Positions 41,207-50,088 of a stretch of DNA of 64,000 bases are shown here, piece after piece. Below the pieces are notes generated by a model, which had not been told where the DNA came from, searched no databases, and worked only from the letters and a program-made list of their open reading frames with translations. Location of the stretch: assembly GCA_963800475.1 (NCBI GenBank), contig CAWDAZ010000002.1, positions 496,001 to 560,000 on the forward strand, read 5' to 3'. The DNA is from Palsa-465 sp963800475. GTDB lineage: Bacteria; Actinomycetota; Thermoleophilia; Solirubrobacterales; Solirubrobacteraceae. The stretch's first letter is position 1; each line of letters starts with the position of its first letter. Position numbers and translations under genes: made by a program.

Positions 41207-43186
41207 TTGCGCGTCGCACTGGTATCGCGTGAGCTGTACCCGCTCGGCGGGGGCGGGATCGGCCAGTTCGTGGCCGCCGCCGCCCGCCTGCTGTCGCAGA
41301 TCGCCGAGGTCACGGTCTTCACAACCTCGCTGTTCGAGGAGACCTACGAGCGGCTGCGCGCCGACCGCGACCCCCACCTGCTGGGCGAGGACGTGCGAGT
41401 TGTGTTCGTCCCTGAGCCGACGGTCGAGGAGGCGGCCGGCTGGTACCACGTGATGCACTGCTACGGGGCGCGTTTACTGGCGTCCCTGAAGGAGTGCTAT
41501 CCAGACGGCGCTCCAGAGCTGATCGAGTTCCCGGACTTCCTCGGCGAGGCGTTCGTCGCGCTCCAGGCTGCTGAGGCCCTCGACCCGTTCCTAGCCGACA
41601 CCCGCCTGTGCGTGCGGATGCACACGACGGCCGAAATCTGCGAGGTGCTCGACGGCTATTGCAAGCGGGACCTCGGATCGCAGGCGCTGCACGAGATGGA
41701 GCGCTATGCGCTGGCTCACTGCGATCGTCTGATCTGGCAGGGCGGCGACGTGCTCGACACCTATCGGCGGTTCTACGGGGCGGCGCGGCTTGCTCCCGGC
41801 ACCCGGATCCGCTACCCGTATGCCGGGCCGGTGCACGACGACGCGAGCGACGACGCGTTCGCTGTCGAGGGGCCCCTCAGGATCCTTTACGCCGGGCGGC
41901 TCGAGCGACGCAAGGGTGTGCACAACCTGATCCGCGCGGTCACCGGGATCGATCGAGACGACTTTCGGCTCACGCTGGTCGGCGGCGACACCGAGACCGC
42001 GCCGCTCGGGCTGTCGATGCGGCGGCAGCTCGAGCTGGCGATCGCGGACGACGGGCGGATCGAGTTGCACGACCCCCTCGACCGCGCGGCGGTGGCCGAG
42101 GCGATCGTCGAGCACCACGTGGTCGCGATCCCCTCGTTGTGGGAGTGCTGGCCGTACGCGGCGCTCGAGCCGCTGCACCTCAACCGCCCGATCCTCACGA
42201 GCCCCGTCGGCGGCTTGGTGGAGCTGGTCGCGCCGGCACGCAGCGGCTGGCTGGCGGCCGGTTCGGACCACGTCGCGGTCGGGCAGGCGCTGGAGTCGCT
42301 GATGGACTCCACGGCGCAGCTCGAGCAGCTGGTCCGAAGCCGCTCACCGCTCGCCCGTGGCCGTGAGCTCAGCGACGAGCGCGAGATCCTCGACGGCTAT
42401 CAGGCGCTCGCGCGCGCCCCGGTGACGCGGCCCGGCAGTCCCCGTCCCGCTCGCGCAACGGCGCCGCTGGTCTCAGCGATCATCCCCTACTACCGGGCCT
42501 CGCGATACGTGCGCGAAGCGATCCAGTCGCTGATGTCGCAGACGTACCCACGGCTCGAGCTGGTGCTCGTCAACGACGGATCCTTCGAGGAGGAGGACTG
42601 GATCGTCGCCGAACTCGCCGCACGTGTGCCGGTGACGGTCGTCACGCAGATGAACCAGGGCCTCGGCGCGGCCCGCAACTTCGGTGTGCTCCAAAGCCGC
42701 GGGCGCTACGTGTTCCCGCTCGACTGCGACAACATCGCCGAGCCCGAGTTCGTCACTCGCTGTGTGGAGATCCTCGAGCGTCGCCCGGACGTGGCGTACG
42801 TGACCTCGTGGTCGCGATACATCGATGACGACGGAATCCCGCTCGCGGGGCCGAACATCGGCTATCAGCCGCTCGGGAACGACGCCGCGCTGGTGGCCCG
42901 GGAGAACGTCGCCGGCGACGCCGCAGCGGTGATCCGGCGACGGGTCTTCGATGCCGGCTTTCTCTATAGCGAGGAGCTGACTAGCTTCGAGGACTGGGCC
43001 CTGTATCGGCAGCTGCGCGACGCCGGGCACTTTGGCGCCGTGATCCCAGAGCGCCTGATTCGCTATCGGGTCCGCCCCGACTCGATGCAGGCGGAGTTCG
43101 CGAACCCCAGGCGGGAGCGGCTCGAAGGCGAGATCGAGGCACTGATCCGCGAGAATGAGGTGCGATGGACGTCGTCGAGCGCCTGA
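41207..43186 (+). CDS. Bifunctional glycosyltransferase: GT4 domain fused to GT2 domain
   Basis: 659 residues, apparently from a TTG. The GT4 half (1 to about 405) starts VALVSRELYPLGGGGIGQFV and has RILYAGRLERRKGVHNLIRA and PSLWECWPYAALEPLHLNRP, where the Glu-Cys-Trp-Pro variant of the donor block is typical. The GT2 half (about 420-650) has VSAIIPYYRASRYVREAIQS, VLVNDGSFEEEDW and FPLDCDNIAEPEF. The domain order is the reverse of the fusion at 38099. The 3' end overlaps the next gene by 22 nt. Confidence 0.9.
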   Translation: MRVALVSRELYPLGGGGIGQFVAAAARLLSQIAEVTVFTTSLFEETYERLRADRDPHLLGEDVRVVFVPEPTVEEAAGWYHVMHCYGARLLASLKECYPDGAPELIEFPDFLGEAFVALQAAEALDPFLADTRLCVRMHTTAEICEVLDGYCKRDLGSQALHEMERYALAHCDRLIWQGGDVLDTYRRFYGAARLAPGTRIRYPYAGPVHDDASDDAFAVEGPLRILYAGRLERRKGVHNLIRAVTGIDRDDFRLTLVGGDTETAPLGLSMRRQLELAIADDGRIELHDPLDRAAVAEAIVEHHVVAIPSLWECWPYAALEPLHLNRPILTSPVGGLVELVAPARSGWLAAGSDHVAVGQALESLMDSTAQLEQLVRSRSPLARGRELSDEREILDGYQALARAPVTRPGSPRPARATAPLVSAIIPYYRASRYVREAIQSLMSQTYPRLELVLVNDGSFEEEDWIVAELAARVPVTVVTQMNQGLGAARNFGVLQSRGRYVFPLDCDNIAEPEFVTRCVEILERRPDVAYVTSWSRYIDDDGIPLAGPNIGYQPLGNDAALVARENVAGDAAAVIRRRVFDAGFLYSEELTSFEDWALYRQLRDAGHFGAVIPERLIRYRVRPDSMQAEFANPRRERLEGEIEALIRENEVRWTSSSA

Positions 43187-45342
43187 CGCTGGAGGCGGCG
43201 CAGGCCGACACGATGCTCGCCTGCGAGCACCGCCAACGCTACGAGTTCGCAGCCGCGCTGTGTGCCGGGGCGCGGGTACTCGACCTGTGCTGCGGGAGCG
43301 GCTACGGGTCGGCGATCCTCGCCGCGCGCGCCGCCGAAGTCGTCGGGGTCGACAACGATGCGGCCACGATCGAGACGGCTCGGGTGACGATCGGGCGAGA
43401 GGCTGCCAACGTCAGCTTCGAGCTCGCCGACGCGGTGGCGTTCCTTGGCAAAGAGATCGAACCGCGCTTCGACACGGTCGTGTGCTTCGAAGGGCTTGAG
43501 CATCTCCGGGAGCTCGACCTCGCGCTCGGACTGCTGCGCGAGCACGCCGAGCGCGGCGTGCGGGTGATCGCATCGGTGCCGAACGGCAAGCTGTTCGGGG
43601 AGCAGAACCCGTTCCATGTGACCGAGTTCGGCTACGACGAGGCGGTCCGTGCGTTCGAGCCTTTCCCCGCGACATCGATGGTGCCCCAGTTCCTCGCCGA
43701 GGGCTCGCTGATCTCTCCCCCCGGCGCGACCGGGACCGACGTCACGGTGAGCGTCGACGATCGCGACGAGCCCGAATATGCCAACCATTTCATCTTCTGC
43801 GTCGGGTTCAGCGAGCAGGACGTCGGACAGGCCCACCGTGGCCGGCTTCAGCTGAGCACCGCGCCGGTGTTCAACCGCTGGGCAGAGGACCTCAAGCAGG
43901 GGGCGTGGGCGCTGCGGCGGGAGAACGCCCGATTGGCGCGCGCCCGGCTCGGCAAGGGCGGCTCCGCGGCGGCCTCCGCGCTCGCGAGGCTCGCGGACCG
44001 CGAGGCGCAGATGGTCGCGCTCGAGCAGCGCTGCCGCGAGGCCGAGGAACGGGCCAGCCAGCTCGCCGCCGCGCTGGCCGACACGAGCGCTCCCGAGCCA
44101 CGGCTCGACGGGGTGCCGCCGCGGACCGAGGGGCTGCCGCCGCCGCTCGAGAGCGTCGAGGCGCTCCCGGTGCCCGGCGAGCCCGGCGAGGACCCCAACA
44201 GCTGGGAGATGCGGCGCCGCAGGGCCGCCGAGGTGCTGATCCCGTGGATCGAGCAGACGGTCCCGCTCGCAGGCAAGACGGTGCTCGAGTACGGATGTGG
44301 TAACGCGGCGGTCAGCTGCGCGTTTGCTGAGCGCGCCAAGCGGCTGATCGGGGTCGACATCGATGCGCATTGGATCGAGGAGGGGAGCGAGCGCGTCCGT
44401 GCGGCCGGCCTGAGGAACGTGACGCTCGAACTGCACGCCGCGGACCGAATTCGCGATGCGGTCCTGGAGCGGCGGGGGGAAATCGACGTGTTCCTGTTGT
44501 ACGCGGTGCTCGAGCACCTGACGGTGGCCGAGCGCCTAGCGGTCCTGGCATTGGCGCGGGACGTGGTCAAGCCGGATGGGGCGATCGTCGTCTGCGAGAC
44601 GCCAAACCGGCTCACCTATCTTGACCACCACACCTCGCGGATGCCGTTCTTCCACATGCTTCCGGATGAGCTGGCGGCGGACTACTACTCCCGCTCGCAG
44701 CGCGAGGACTTCACCGAAGCGATCGCCGCCGCGGCGAGCAGCGGGCACGAGGCCGTGCTCGAGGCGATCGGCCGCTGGGGACGCGGTGTGAGCTTCCACG
44801 AGTTCGAGCTCGTGTTCGGCGAGCAACTCGAGCAGTACGTGATCGCCTCCAGCTACGAGCCGATCCTGTTCGGCGAGCGGCCGATCCATCCCGAGGAGGT
44901 GATCCTCGCACGCTATCTCGAGCGCTGGCGGCCGGAGCTGGCGCCGGTTTGGTCACGTTCCTGGCTCGATCTGATTCTCTCGCCGCAACCGATCGCCAAA
45001 CGCCGACCGTTCCTGCGCCCGTGGACGGCGGACACGATCGAGAGTAAGGACGTGGCCTGGACGGGGTGGGAGAACCTGTACCTGAAAGGTCCGGAGGCGA
45101 CGCTGTGGGTGACCCTCCCGCACGCCACGAGCCGGCTGGTCGTCGGCTCGGTCGGTCAGCAGGGGCGCTGGTTCAGCCTCTACGCCCGCGCCGAGGGTGC
45201 CGACCGCCCGCTGTGCGCCGTCCATAAGGCGGGCCCCGGCCACACCGCGTTTACGACGTTTGTCTTCTCAGAGCCGGCGCAGCGCATCGCGCTCGAGGCG
45301 GGCGACGAGTGCCATGTCGTATTCGTCGGGTATGAGGATTGA
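43165..45342 (+). CDS. Double methyltransferase with central coiled coil and C-terminal beta domain
   Basis: 725 residues. First SAM domain at about 35-210 (VLDLCCGSGYGSAILAARAA, FDTVVCFEGLEHL). Residues about 240-304 are a coiled coil (LRRENARLARARL, LADREAQMVALEQRCREAEE), followed by a Pro-rich linker. Second SAM domain at about 350-500 (VLEYGCGNAAVSCAFAERAK, FLLYAVLEHLTVAERLAVLA). Residues about 600-725 look beta-rich, with no recognised motif. Two methyltransferases separated by a rod resemble chain-terminating enzymes of Wzt-dependent O-antigen synthesis. Last gene of the operon that starts at 40279. Confidence 0.87.
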   Translation: MDVVERLTLEAAQADTMLACEHRQRYEFAAALCAGARVLDLCCGSGYGSAILAARAAEVVGVDNDAATIETARVTIGREAANVSFELADAVAFLGKEIEPRFDTVVCFEGLEHLRELDLALGLLREHAERGVRVIASVPNGKLFGEQNPFHVTEFGYDEAVRAFEPFPATSMVPQFLAEGSLISPPGATGTDVTVSVDDRDEPEYANHFIFCVGFSEQDVGQAHRGRLQLSTAPVFNRWAEDLKQGAWALRRENARLARARLGKGGSAAASALARLADREAQMVALEQRCREAEERASQLAAALADTSAPEPRLDGVPPRTEGLPPPLESVEALPVPGEPGEDPNSWEMRRRRAAEVLIPWIEQTVPLAGKTVLEYGCGNAAVSCAFAERAKRLIGVDIDAHWIEEGSERVRAAGLRNVTLELHAADRIRDAVLERRGEIDVFLLYAVLEHLTVAERLAVLALARDVVKPDGAIVVCETPNRLTYLDHHTSRMPFFHMLPDELAADYYSRSQREDFTEAIAAAASSGHEAVLEAIGRWGRGVSFHEFELVFGEQLEQYVIASSYEPILFGERPIHPEEVILARYLERWRPELAPVWSRSWLDLILSPQPIAKRRPFLRPWTADTIESKDVAWTGWENLYLKGPEATLWVTLPHATSRLVVGSVGQQGRWFSLYARAEGADRPLCAVHKAGPGHTAFTTFVFSEPAQRIALEAGDECHVVFVGYED

Positions 45343-45480
45343 GCGACCGGGCGGGCGGCGCCAGGCACGAAGCAGAGACCGCTACTTTCAAAGCACTGGG
45401 TTGTTGAAGTGTCAGCGGCCGGAGTCCGATCCCGCCAGTTGGGTAGGGTTGCCCGTGTCCGGGTTTCACATCGCTGTTCA

Positions 45481-45489
45481 ACAGGAGGT
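45481..45489 (+). promoter_or_regulatory. Strong ribosome binding site for delta-60 repeat gene
   Basis: ACAGGAGGT lies seven bases before the GTG at 45496 and decides that start. It is one of few full Shine-Dalgarno sequences in the window, so this transcript is leadered. The spacer 45343-45495 should hold its promoter; no clear -10 box seen. Confidence 0.75.
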
Positions 45490-45495
45490 CTTGAC

Positions 45496-47244
45496 GTGCC
45501 TTTCCACCTCAGCCGCCGGCAGTCACGAGCGATCTTTGCGACCCTCGTTGCGGCGGCGTCGCTGACGGTTTGCGCGCCTGCTTGGGCGCTGTCGAAGGGG
45601 CAGCTTGACACGAGCTTCGGCTCGAGCGGGTTTGCGAGCCTGGGCTCGAACACGCGCCTGTTGGCGACTGCCGTCCAGAGCGATGGCAAGGTCGTGGCGG
45701 TCGGTGCCTCGGGCGTCGACAGCGGCGGGGTGCATCTGCTGGTGGTCAGGTTCACGAGCTCCGGGCAGCTCGATTCGTCGTTCAGCGGGGGCCGCGTGAC
45801 GGGGCCGGCGAACGTCGTTGGCCACGCCGTGGCGATCCAGTCCGACGGCAAGATCGTGGTGGCGGGGAAGAGCACGGATTCGGGCGGGAGCACGAATGCG
45901 GGCGTGTTCGTGGAGCGTTTCAACTCGAATGGGTCGGTCGATGGCGGGTTTGGCTCAGGCGGAGTGGTGACGACGCTCACCGGTAACGGGCACGGCGAGG
46001 GCAACGCCGTGGCGATGCAAGGCAATGAGATCGTGGTCGCCGGTGACGGGTCGATCACCAGCGGCCCGTTGCAGGACCAGGGCTTCCCGGGGGTCGCGAT
46101 CGTACGGATCAGCCCCACCGGCCACGTCGACTCGAGCACGGTGAACGACCTGGGGCGCTACTCGATCGCGACCGGTGTCGCGATCCAGCCCGACGGCAAG
46201 ATCGTGATCAGCGGCACCCAGCGCGGCGATCTGCAGACCACGCAGACGCTGGCCGCGCGGTTCAACTCAAACGGGACGCGCGATAACAGCTTTGCCGGCG
46301 GTGGATTCGTGCACCAGTACACCGTCAACGCCGGGTACTCCGGCTTCAACGCGGTCGCGCTGCAGCCCGACGGCAAGGTGGTGCTCGCGGGCGCCGCGCT
46401 GAACGGCAACACCGGGATCAACATGCTGGTCGTGCGCCTTACCTCCGGCGGCTCGCCCGACGGGAGCTTCGGCTCCGGCGGCGCTGTGCAGCTGCCCGCC
46501 AGCAACAACGCGCAGGCCGCCACCTCGCAGAACGCCCCGTACGGGGCGCTGGGACTGGTCGTTGCCGGTGGTGGGATCTTCACCGCCGGGTGGTATGACA
46601 ACTTCGGCCAGCGGCAGCTCGCGCTCTGGGGCCTCACCGGCTCCGGCAGCCCCGACACCGGGTTTGGCACCGGCGGCCGCACCCTGATCTCAGGCGCACG
46701 GCAACAACATCCAGGGCAACGGGTTCGCGATCGCGCCGGACGGCAAGCTGCTCGTCGCAGGCGAGGTCGACACGGTGTTCCCGCCGGCCACGGCGGGATT
46801 CGAGGCGCGGTTCGGCGGCCCCATCGATCGCGCCGCCGATCTTCACGCCCGTCATCAGCCGCGTGAGCGCCCGGCCGACGAGGTTCCGCGCGGCCAACAA
46901 GGGTGGTAGCACCGCGTCGAGCGGCGGCATGAAGATCACCTACAACGACTCGCAGGCGTCGCGTATGACCTTCACCGTTCTCCAGGCGCTGCCCGGCGTC
47001 AAGCGCGGCAAGCGGTGTGTCGCTCCGCCGAGGCGGAAGCGCGGCAAGCAGCGGCGTTGCACTCGGATCGTCATCCTGGGCTCGTTCACGCACAACGACA
47101 GCAAGGGCACGAACACGGTCCACTTCACCGGCCGGGTGCGTGGGCACAAGCTCGCGCCGGGCTCGTACACCCTGCGACTCGTCGCCGGTGTTCCAGGGGC
47201 ACGTCGGCCGGAGTACGACGATCCGGTTCCGGATCGTCAGGTAG
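45496..47244 (+). pseudogene. Secreted delta-60 repeat protein, frameshifted near 3' end
   Basis: Read continuously from GTG 45496 to about 46690: signal peptide (IFATLVAAASLTVCAPAWA) and then delta-60 repeats, each with an AVQSDGKVVAVG-like strand and a GQLDTSFGSSG-like strand, predicted to form a beta-propeller outside the cell. Extra single bases near 46690, 46790 and 47190 shift the frame; removing them restores FAIAPDGKLLVAG, then IFTPVISRVSARPTRF and a C-terminal domain ending TTIRFRIVR at about 47244 (582 codons). Function of delta-60 proteins is unknown; adhesion or matrix roles are proposed by structure only. Confidence 0.8.
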
Positions 47245-47313
47245 CGCTGTTGAGCGGTCGCGGGCGGTCGCCTCGAGCGACGCGCCATGGCGACGCCGCT
47301 GAACCGCGACGGA

Positions 47314-47343
47314 GGCGAGCCTGGACCAACGTCCAGGCTCGCC
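47314..47343 (+). terminator. Hairpin terminator after delta-60 gene
   Basis: GGCGAGCCTGGA (47314-47325) pairs perfectly with TCCAGGCTCGCC (47332-47343) across a 6-nt loop, about 70 nt after the reconstructed stop. No long T-run, as usual in GC-rich actinobacteria. Confidence 0.7.
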
Positions 47344-47377
47344 TGCCGCGTTCAAGCTGCGCGCACGATGGCTGTCG

Positions 47378-48522
47378 ATGACGTCGGACAAGGACGTCGA
47401 CTACGAGGAGCCCCGGATGCCGCAAGAGTCGTACACGCCAGCGCTCAGAGATCGCGAGAAGAAGGTTCACCGTCATCCAGGCCGCTGGCCTCGTCGCGAT
47501 CGCGGCGCTGCTCGTAGCGATGGCGATATCCGTGTTCGGTGGGGGCTCCCGGCGTGTAAGCGGGCGCGTTCGAGCACCGCGCGGCCAACGTGCGGTCCGC
47601 CGCCGGGCGGTTCCTCAGGCGATGCCGCTGCCTTGTCATCCGTCTCAGGCTCGCCTGCACTGCAGGCGACACGCAGCGCCGCGGCGCCGGCGGTCAGGGC
47701 GCCGGCGCGAACGTCACGCCCGAGCCGGGGGGCCGGTCTCGACCGCGTGCCCGCAGCGCTCACAGGCTGTCCGCGGTCGCCCAGTCGCAGTGTCCGGGCT
47801 CCTCAGGCGGCAACGGGCGCCACCGGGCCCCGCCGTGGGCGGCCCCGCCGGCGATGCGCCGGCTGCGAGTGGCGCCGCTCGGCGATGCGGGAACCGGAGC
47901 GCAGGGAGCCGCGACCGGCGGAGTCACCGGACACGCGCTCATCGCAAGCAGCGGGACGAGCTCGACCGGCAACGTGACCTCGACAGGGGCTGCCCAGACA
48001 GCCGACAGCTGGCCTAGCCCCGAGGACCTCGGCGACCACCGGCCAGACGTCCACGTCGACGGCCAACCCGGCCCTCAGCACGACGATCGCGAGCAGCGTC
48101 CAGGCCTGCGCTGGCCAGACCACCGCTCCCGGCGGCGAGCCACGCCGATGACGAGCGTCCAGCAGAACGGCATGTTCTGCGGCGAGCAAGACGGGCGGCA
48201 GCACGGGTTCCGTGTCGTGCAGACGGCGCTGGGGCCGACGGTCGCCGGCCCGGGCGGTGACGTGAACCTCGGCCCGACCGGCTCGCCGGACCCGCCCCCG
48301 GACTACTCGAAGCCCTCGCTGAACGACGTCACCCTGGCGGTGGAGCAGGCGGTGCACAACGGCACGCTCCAGGTGCCCGCCGGCGAGTCCGAGTCCGCGT
48401 TCGTCGACGGCCAGGTCGCGGCAATGATGCAGGGCAACCCGAACACGGACAACGGGCGCTACTACGCGACCGCCAACCCGAACAGCTACGGGTATCACCT
48501 GTTCTGGAACCTGGGGTACTGA
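47378..48522 (+). pseudogene. Membrane-anchored, Ser/Thr/Ala-rich protein of unknown function, frameshifted
   Basis: The N-terminus (MTSDKDVDYEEPRMPQESYT) is cytosolic; one extra base near 47462 hides a transmembrane segment (VIQAAGLVAIAALLVAMAIS) that is intact in the next frame. A low-complexity Ser/Thr/Ala/Gly region follows in changing frames (for example ATTGQTSTSTANPALSTT at about 48035). From about 48150 one frame stays open to the stop, with NDVTLAVEQAVHNGTLQVP and AAMMQGNPNTDNGRYYATA. Not recognised; likely anchored with a large outer domain. The exact path through the middle is uncertain. Confidence 0.5.
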
Positions 48523-48547
48523 CGGCGACGTAACCGCGAGTGCTGAC

Positions 48548-48577
48548 GGCGCGCTGACCGACGGTGGTCAGCGCGCC
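48548..48577. terminator. Bidirectional hairpin terminator
   Basis: GGCGCGCTGACC (48548-48559) pairs perfectly with GGTCAGCGCGCC (48566-48577) with a 6-nt loop. It sits between the plus-strand stop at 48522 and the minus-strand protease stop at 48568-48570, so it can serve both. Confidence 0.72.
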
Positions 48578-49828
48578 GTGAACGCGTCCCAGGCCGTTGG
48601 GAGTGCCGAGTCCGGTGGGACCGTCGTAGCCGCGGTGCGCCTGGCAGATCCGGCTGCCGCCGCACGACCCGTTGGAGCCCCTGGTGACGTCGTGAAGGTC
48701 GCGGCGATGCGCGTACAGGGTGGCGCCTGGCGAGACGCCCCGCGGCGTTCCGCCGGCCAGCGCGAACACCCCCGCGATCAACGGCGCCGCCAGGCTGGTG
48801 CCGCCGAGCTGAAACCACCCGCTCTGCAGACCACGGCCGGGAACGGGAACCGGCGTGGAGGTGTACACCGCCGCGCCGGTCGCCGGGTCGGCATCGGCGG
48901 CGACGTCGTTGAGCGCGCGGTATCTGCCGCATCCGGCGGCGCGAGCGTCGGCTGCCTGCCAGCGCGGCGCGAGGAACTGCGAGCTGCAGCCGCTGCCCGT
49001 GCGCCATCCCGGAGGAGCTCCACGACCGACTCGCCGCCGTAGGAGCCGTTGCGGTTGAGGTTCAGATGGGTCCCGCCGACCGCCACGACCGTCGGGAGCG
49101 AAGCGGGAAAGCCGGGCGTGCAGGTCGTAGCCGTTGTCGCCGGATGCGGCCACGATCACCACGCCGCGATGGTTGTAGTGCGGGGCCCAGATGCTCGTCG
49201 TTGAAGGATTCACTCAAGATGAACGAGATCGTGATCTCGTTGGCGCCCAGCCGTGCCGCGGTGTCGACGCTGGCCGCAAGGTCGGCGTCGGAGCTCGAGT
49301 TGGCCGCGACGAGGACGATCCTGCAATTGTGGCAGATCCCGTGGACGGTCTCCACGCTCAGCGCCGCCTCGACCGGCCAGTCGCCGTTGGCGGCGGGCAG
49401 CGGCCCGGAGTGCCCGGCCTGGTTGACGACCCGCAGGCAACGGCTCGCGACGCTGCAGCGAGGCAAGCCGAACTGCGCGCTGAACCGCTGGAGGTCGCGG
49501 GCGATCGTCGGACCCCCGTACGGGAGCACGACAGCCACCGTCTGGCGCCGCTTGACGGAAGCCGGCAGGTGGTACAGGCCGTGAAAGTCAGCCGGATACA
49601 ACCCCGGAGGGCGCCCCCGGCGTGGCTGCGGATGCGCGGAAGGCCGTCGATGCCCGGGCGGCGGGCTGTGCCCACGTATCACACTGGACGCCGCGAGCGG
49701 CGCTGATCAACGCAGATGCGCACAGCGGCACCGGACCCCCCGGTCCCGTCGCCGGCGTGACCGCTGCGGCGCCCGCGGGTGGCGCAGGCGCCGGCTGCGA
49801 GCACGGCCGCGATCGTCGCCCGGGACAT
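48568..49828 (-). pseudogene. Secreted S53/S8-like serine peptidase, frameshifted
   Basis: From ATG 49828 the N-terminus SRATIAAVLAAGACA looks like a signal peptide. The longest clean stretch (about 49585-49235) has GLYPADFHGLYHLP, TVAVVLPYGGPTIARDLQRF and WPVEAALSVETVHGICHNC, matching sedolisin-like proteases; the next fragments give SGDNGYD and WFQLGGTSLAAPLIAGVFAL with the catalytic-Ser motif GTSLAAP. The end becomes PNGLDAFTAR after removing an extra G near 48585. At the position of the family Asp in E-x3-D the sequence has Ser (EAALS), which is not explained by a frameshift. Confidence 0.68.
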
Positions 49829-49993
49829 GCGCGCGGCCACCGGATGCCGTCCGCCGCATGCCCTCGCCGCCTCGGATCGCAGCCTGACAATCGCCGAGCT
49901 TCGTCAATCAACACGTCGGCGTCCAGAGGTTGCGGGCCGCCGTCCGAACCAGAAGCTCCGGGCATGCCCCGCGCGACACCGATCCTGCAAAAG

Positions 49994-50026
49994 ACTGTCG
50001 CCGCGGGGGTTGCCCGCGGCGACAGT
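49994..50026 (-). terminator. Hairpin terminator, distal of tandem pair
   Basis: A 14-bp perfect stem, with arms at 49994-50007 and 50013-50026. On the minus strand it is followed by CTTTTG. It ends transcription from the secreted-protein gene before the protease gene. Confidence 0.7.
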
Positions 50027-50049
50027 GAACTTCGACTGACGCTCCGCCG

Positions 50050-50077
50050 CTGCCCGCCCCAGTGGTGGGGCGGGCAG
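50050..50077 (-). terminator. Hairpin terminator, proximal of tandem pair
   Basis: CTGCCCGCCCC (50050-50060) pairs with GGGGCGGGCAG (50067-50077) over a 6-nt loop, 12 nt downstream of the reconstructed stop at 50089-50091. Confidence 0.65.
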
Positions 50078-50088
50078 CAGACGGAGAA

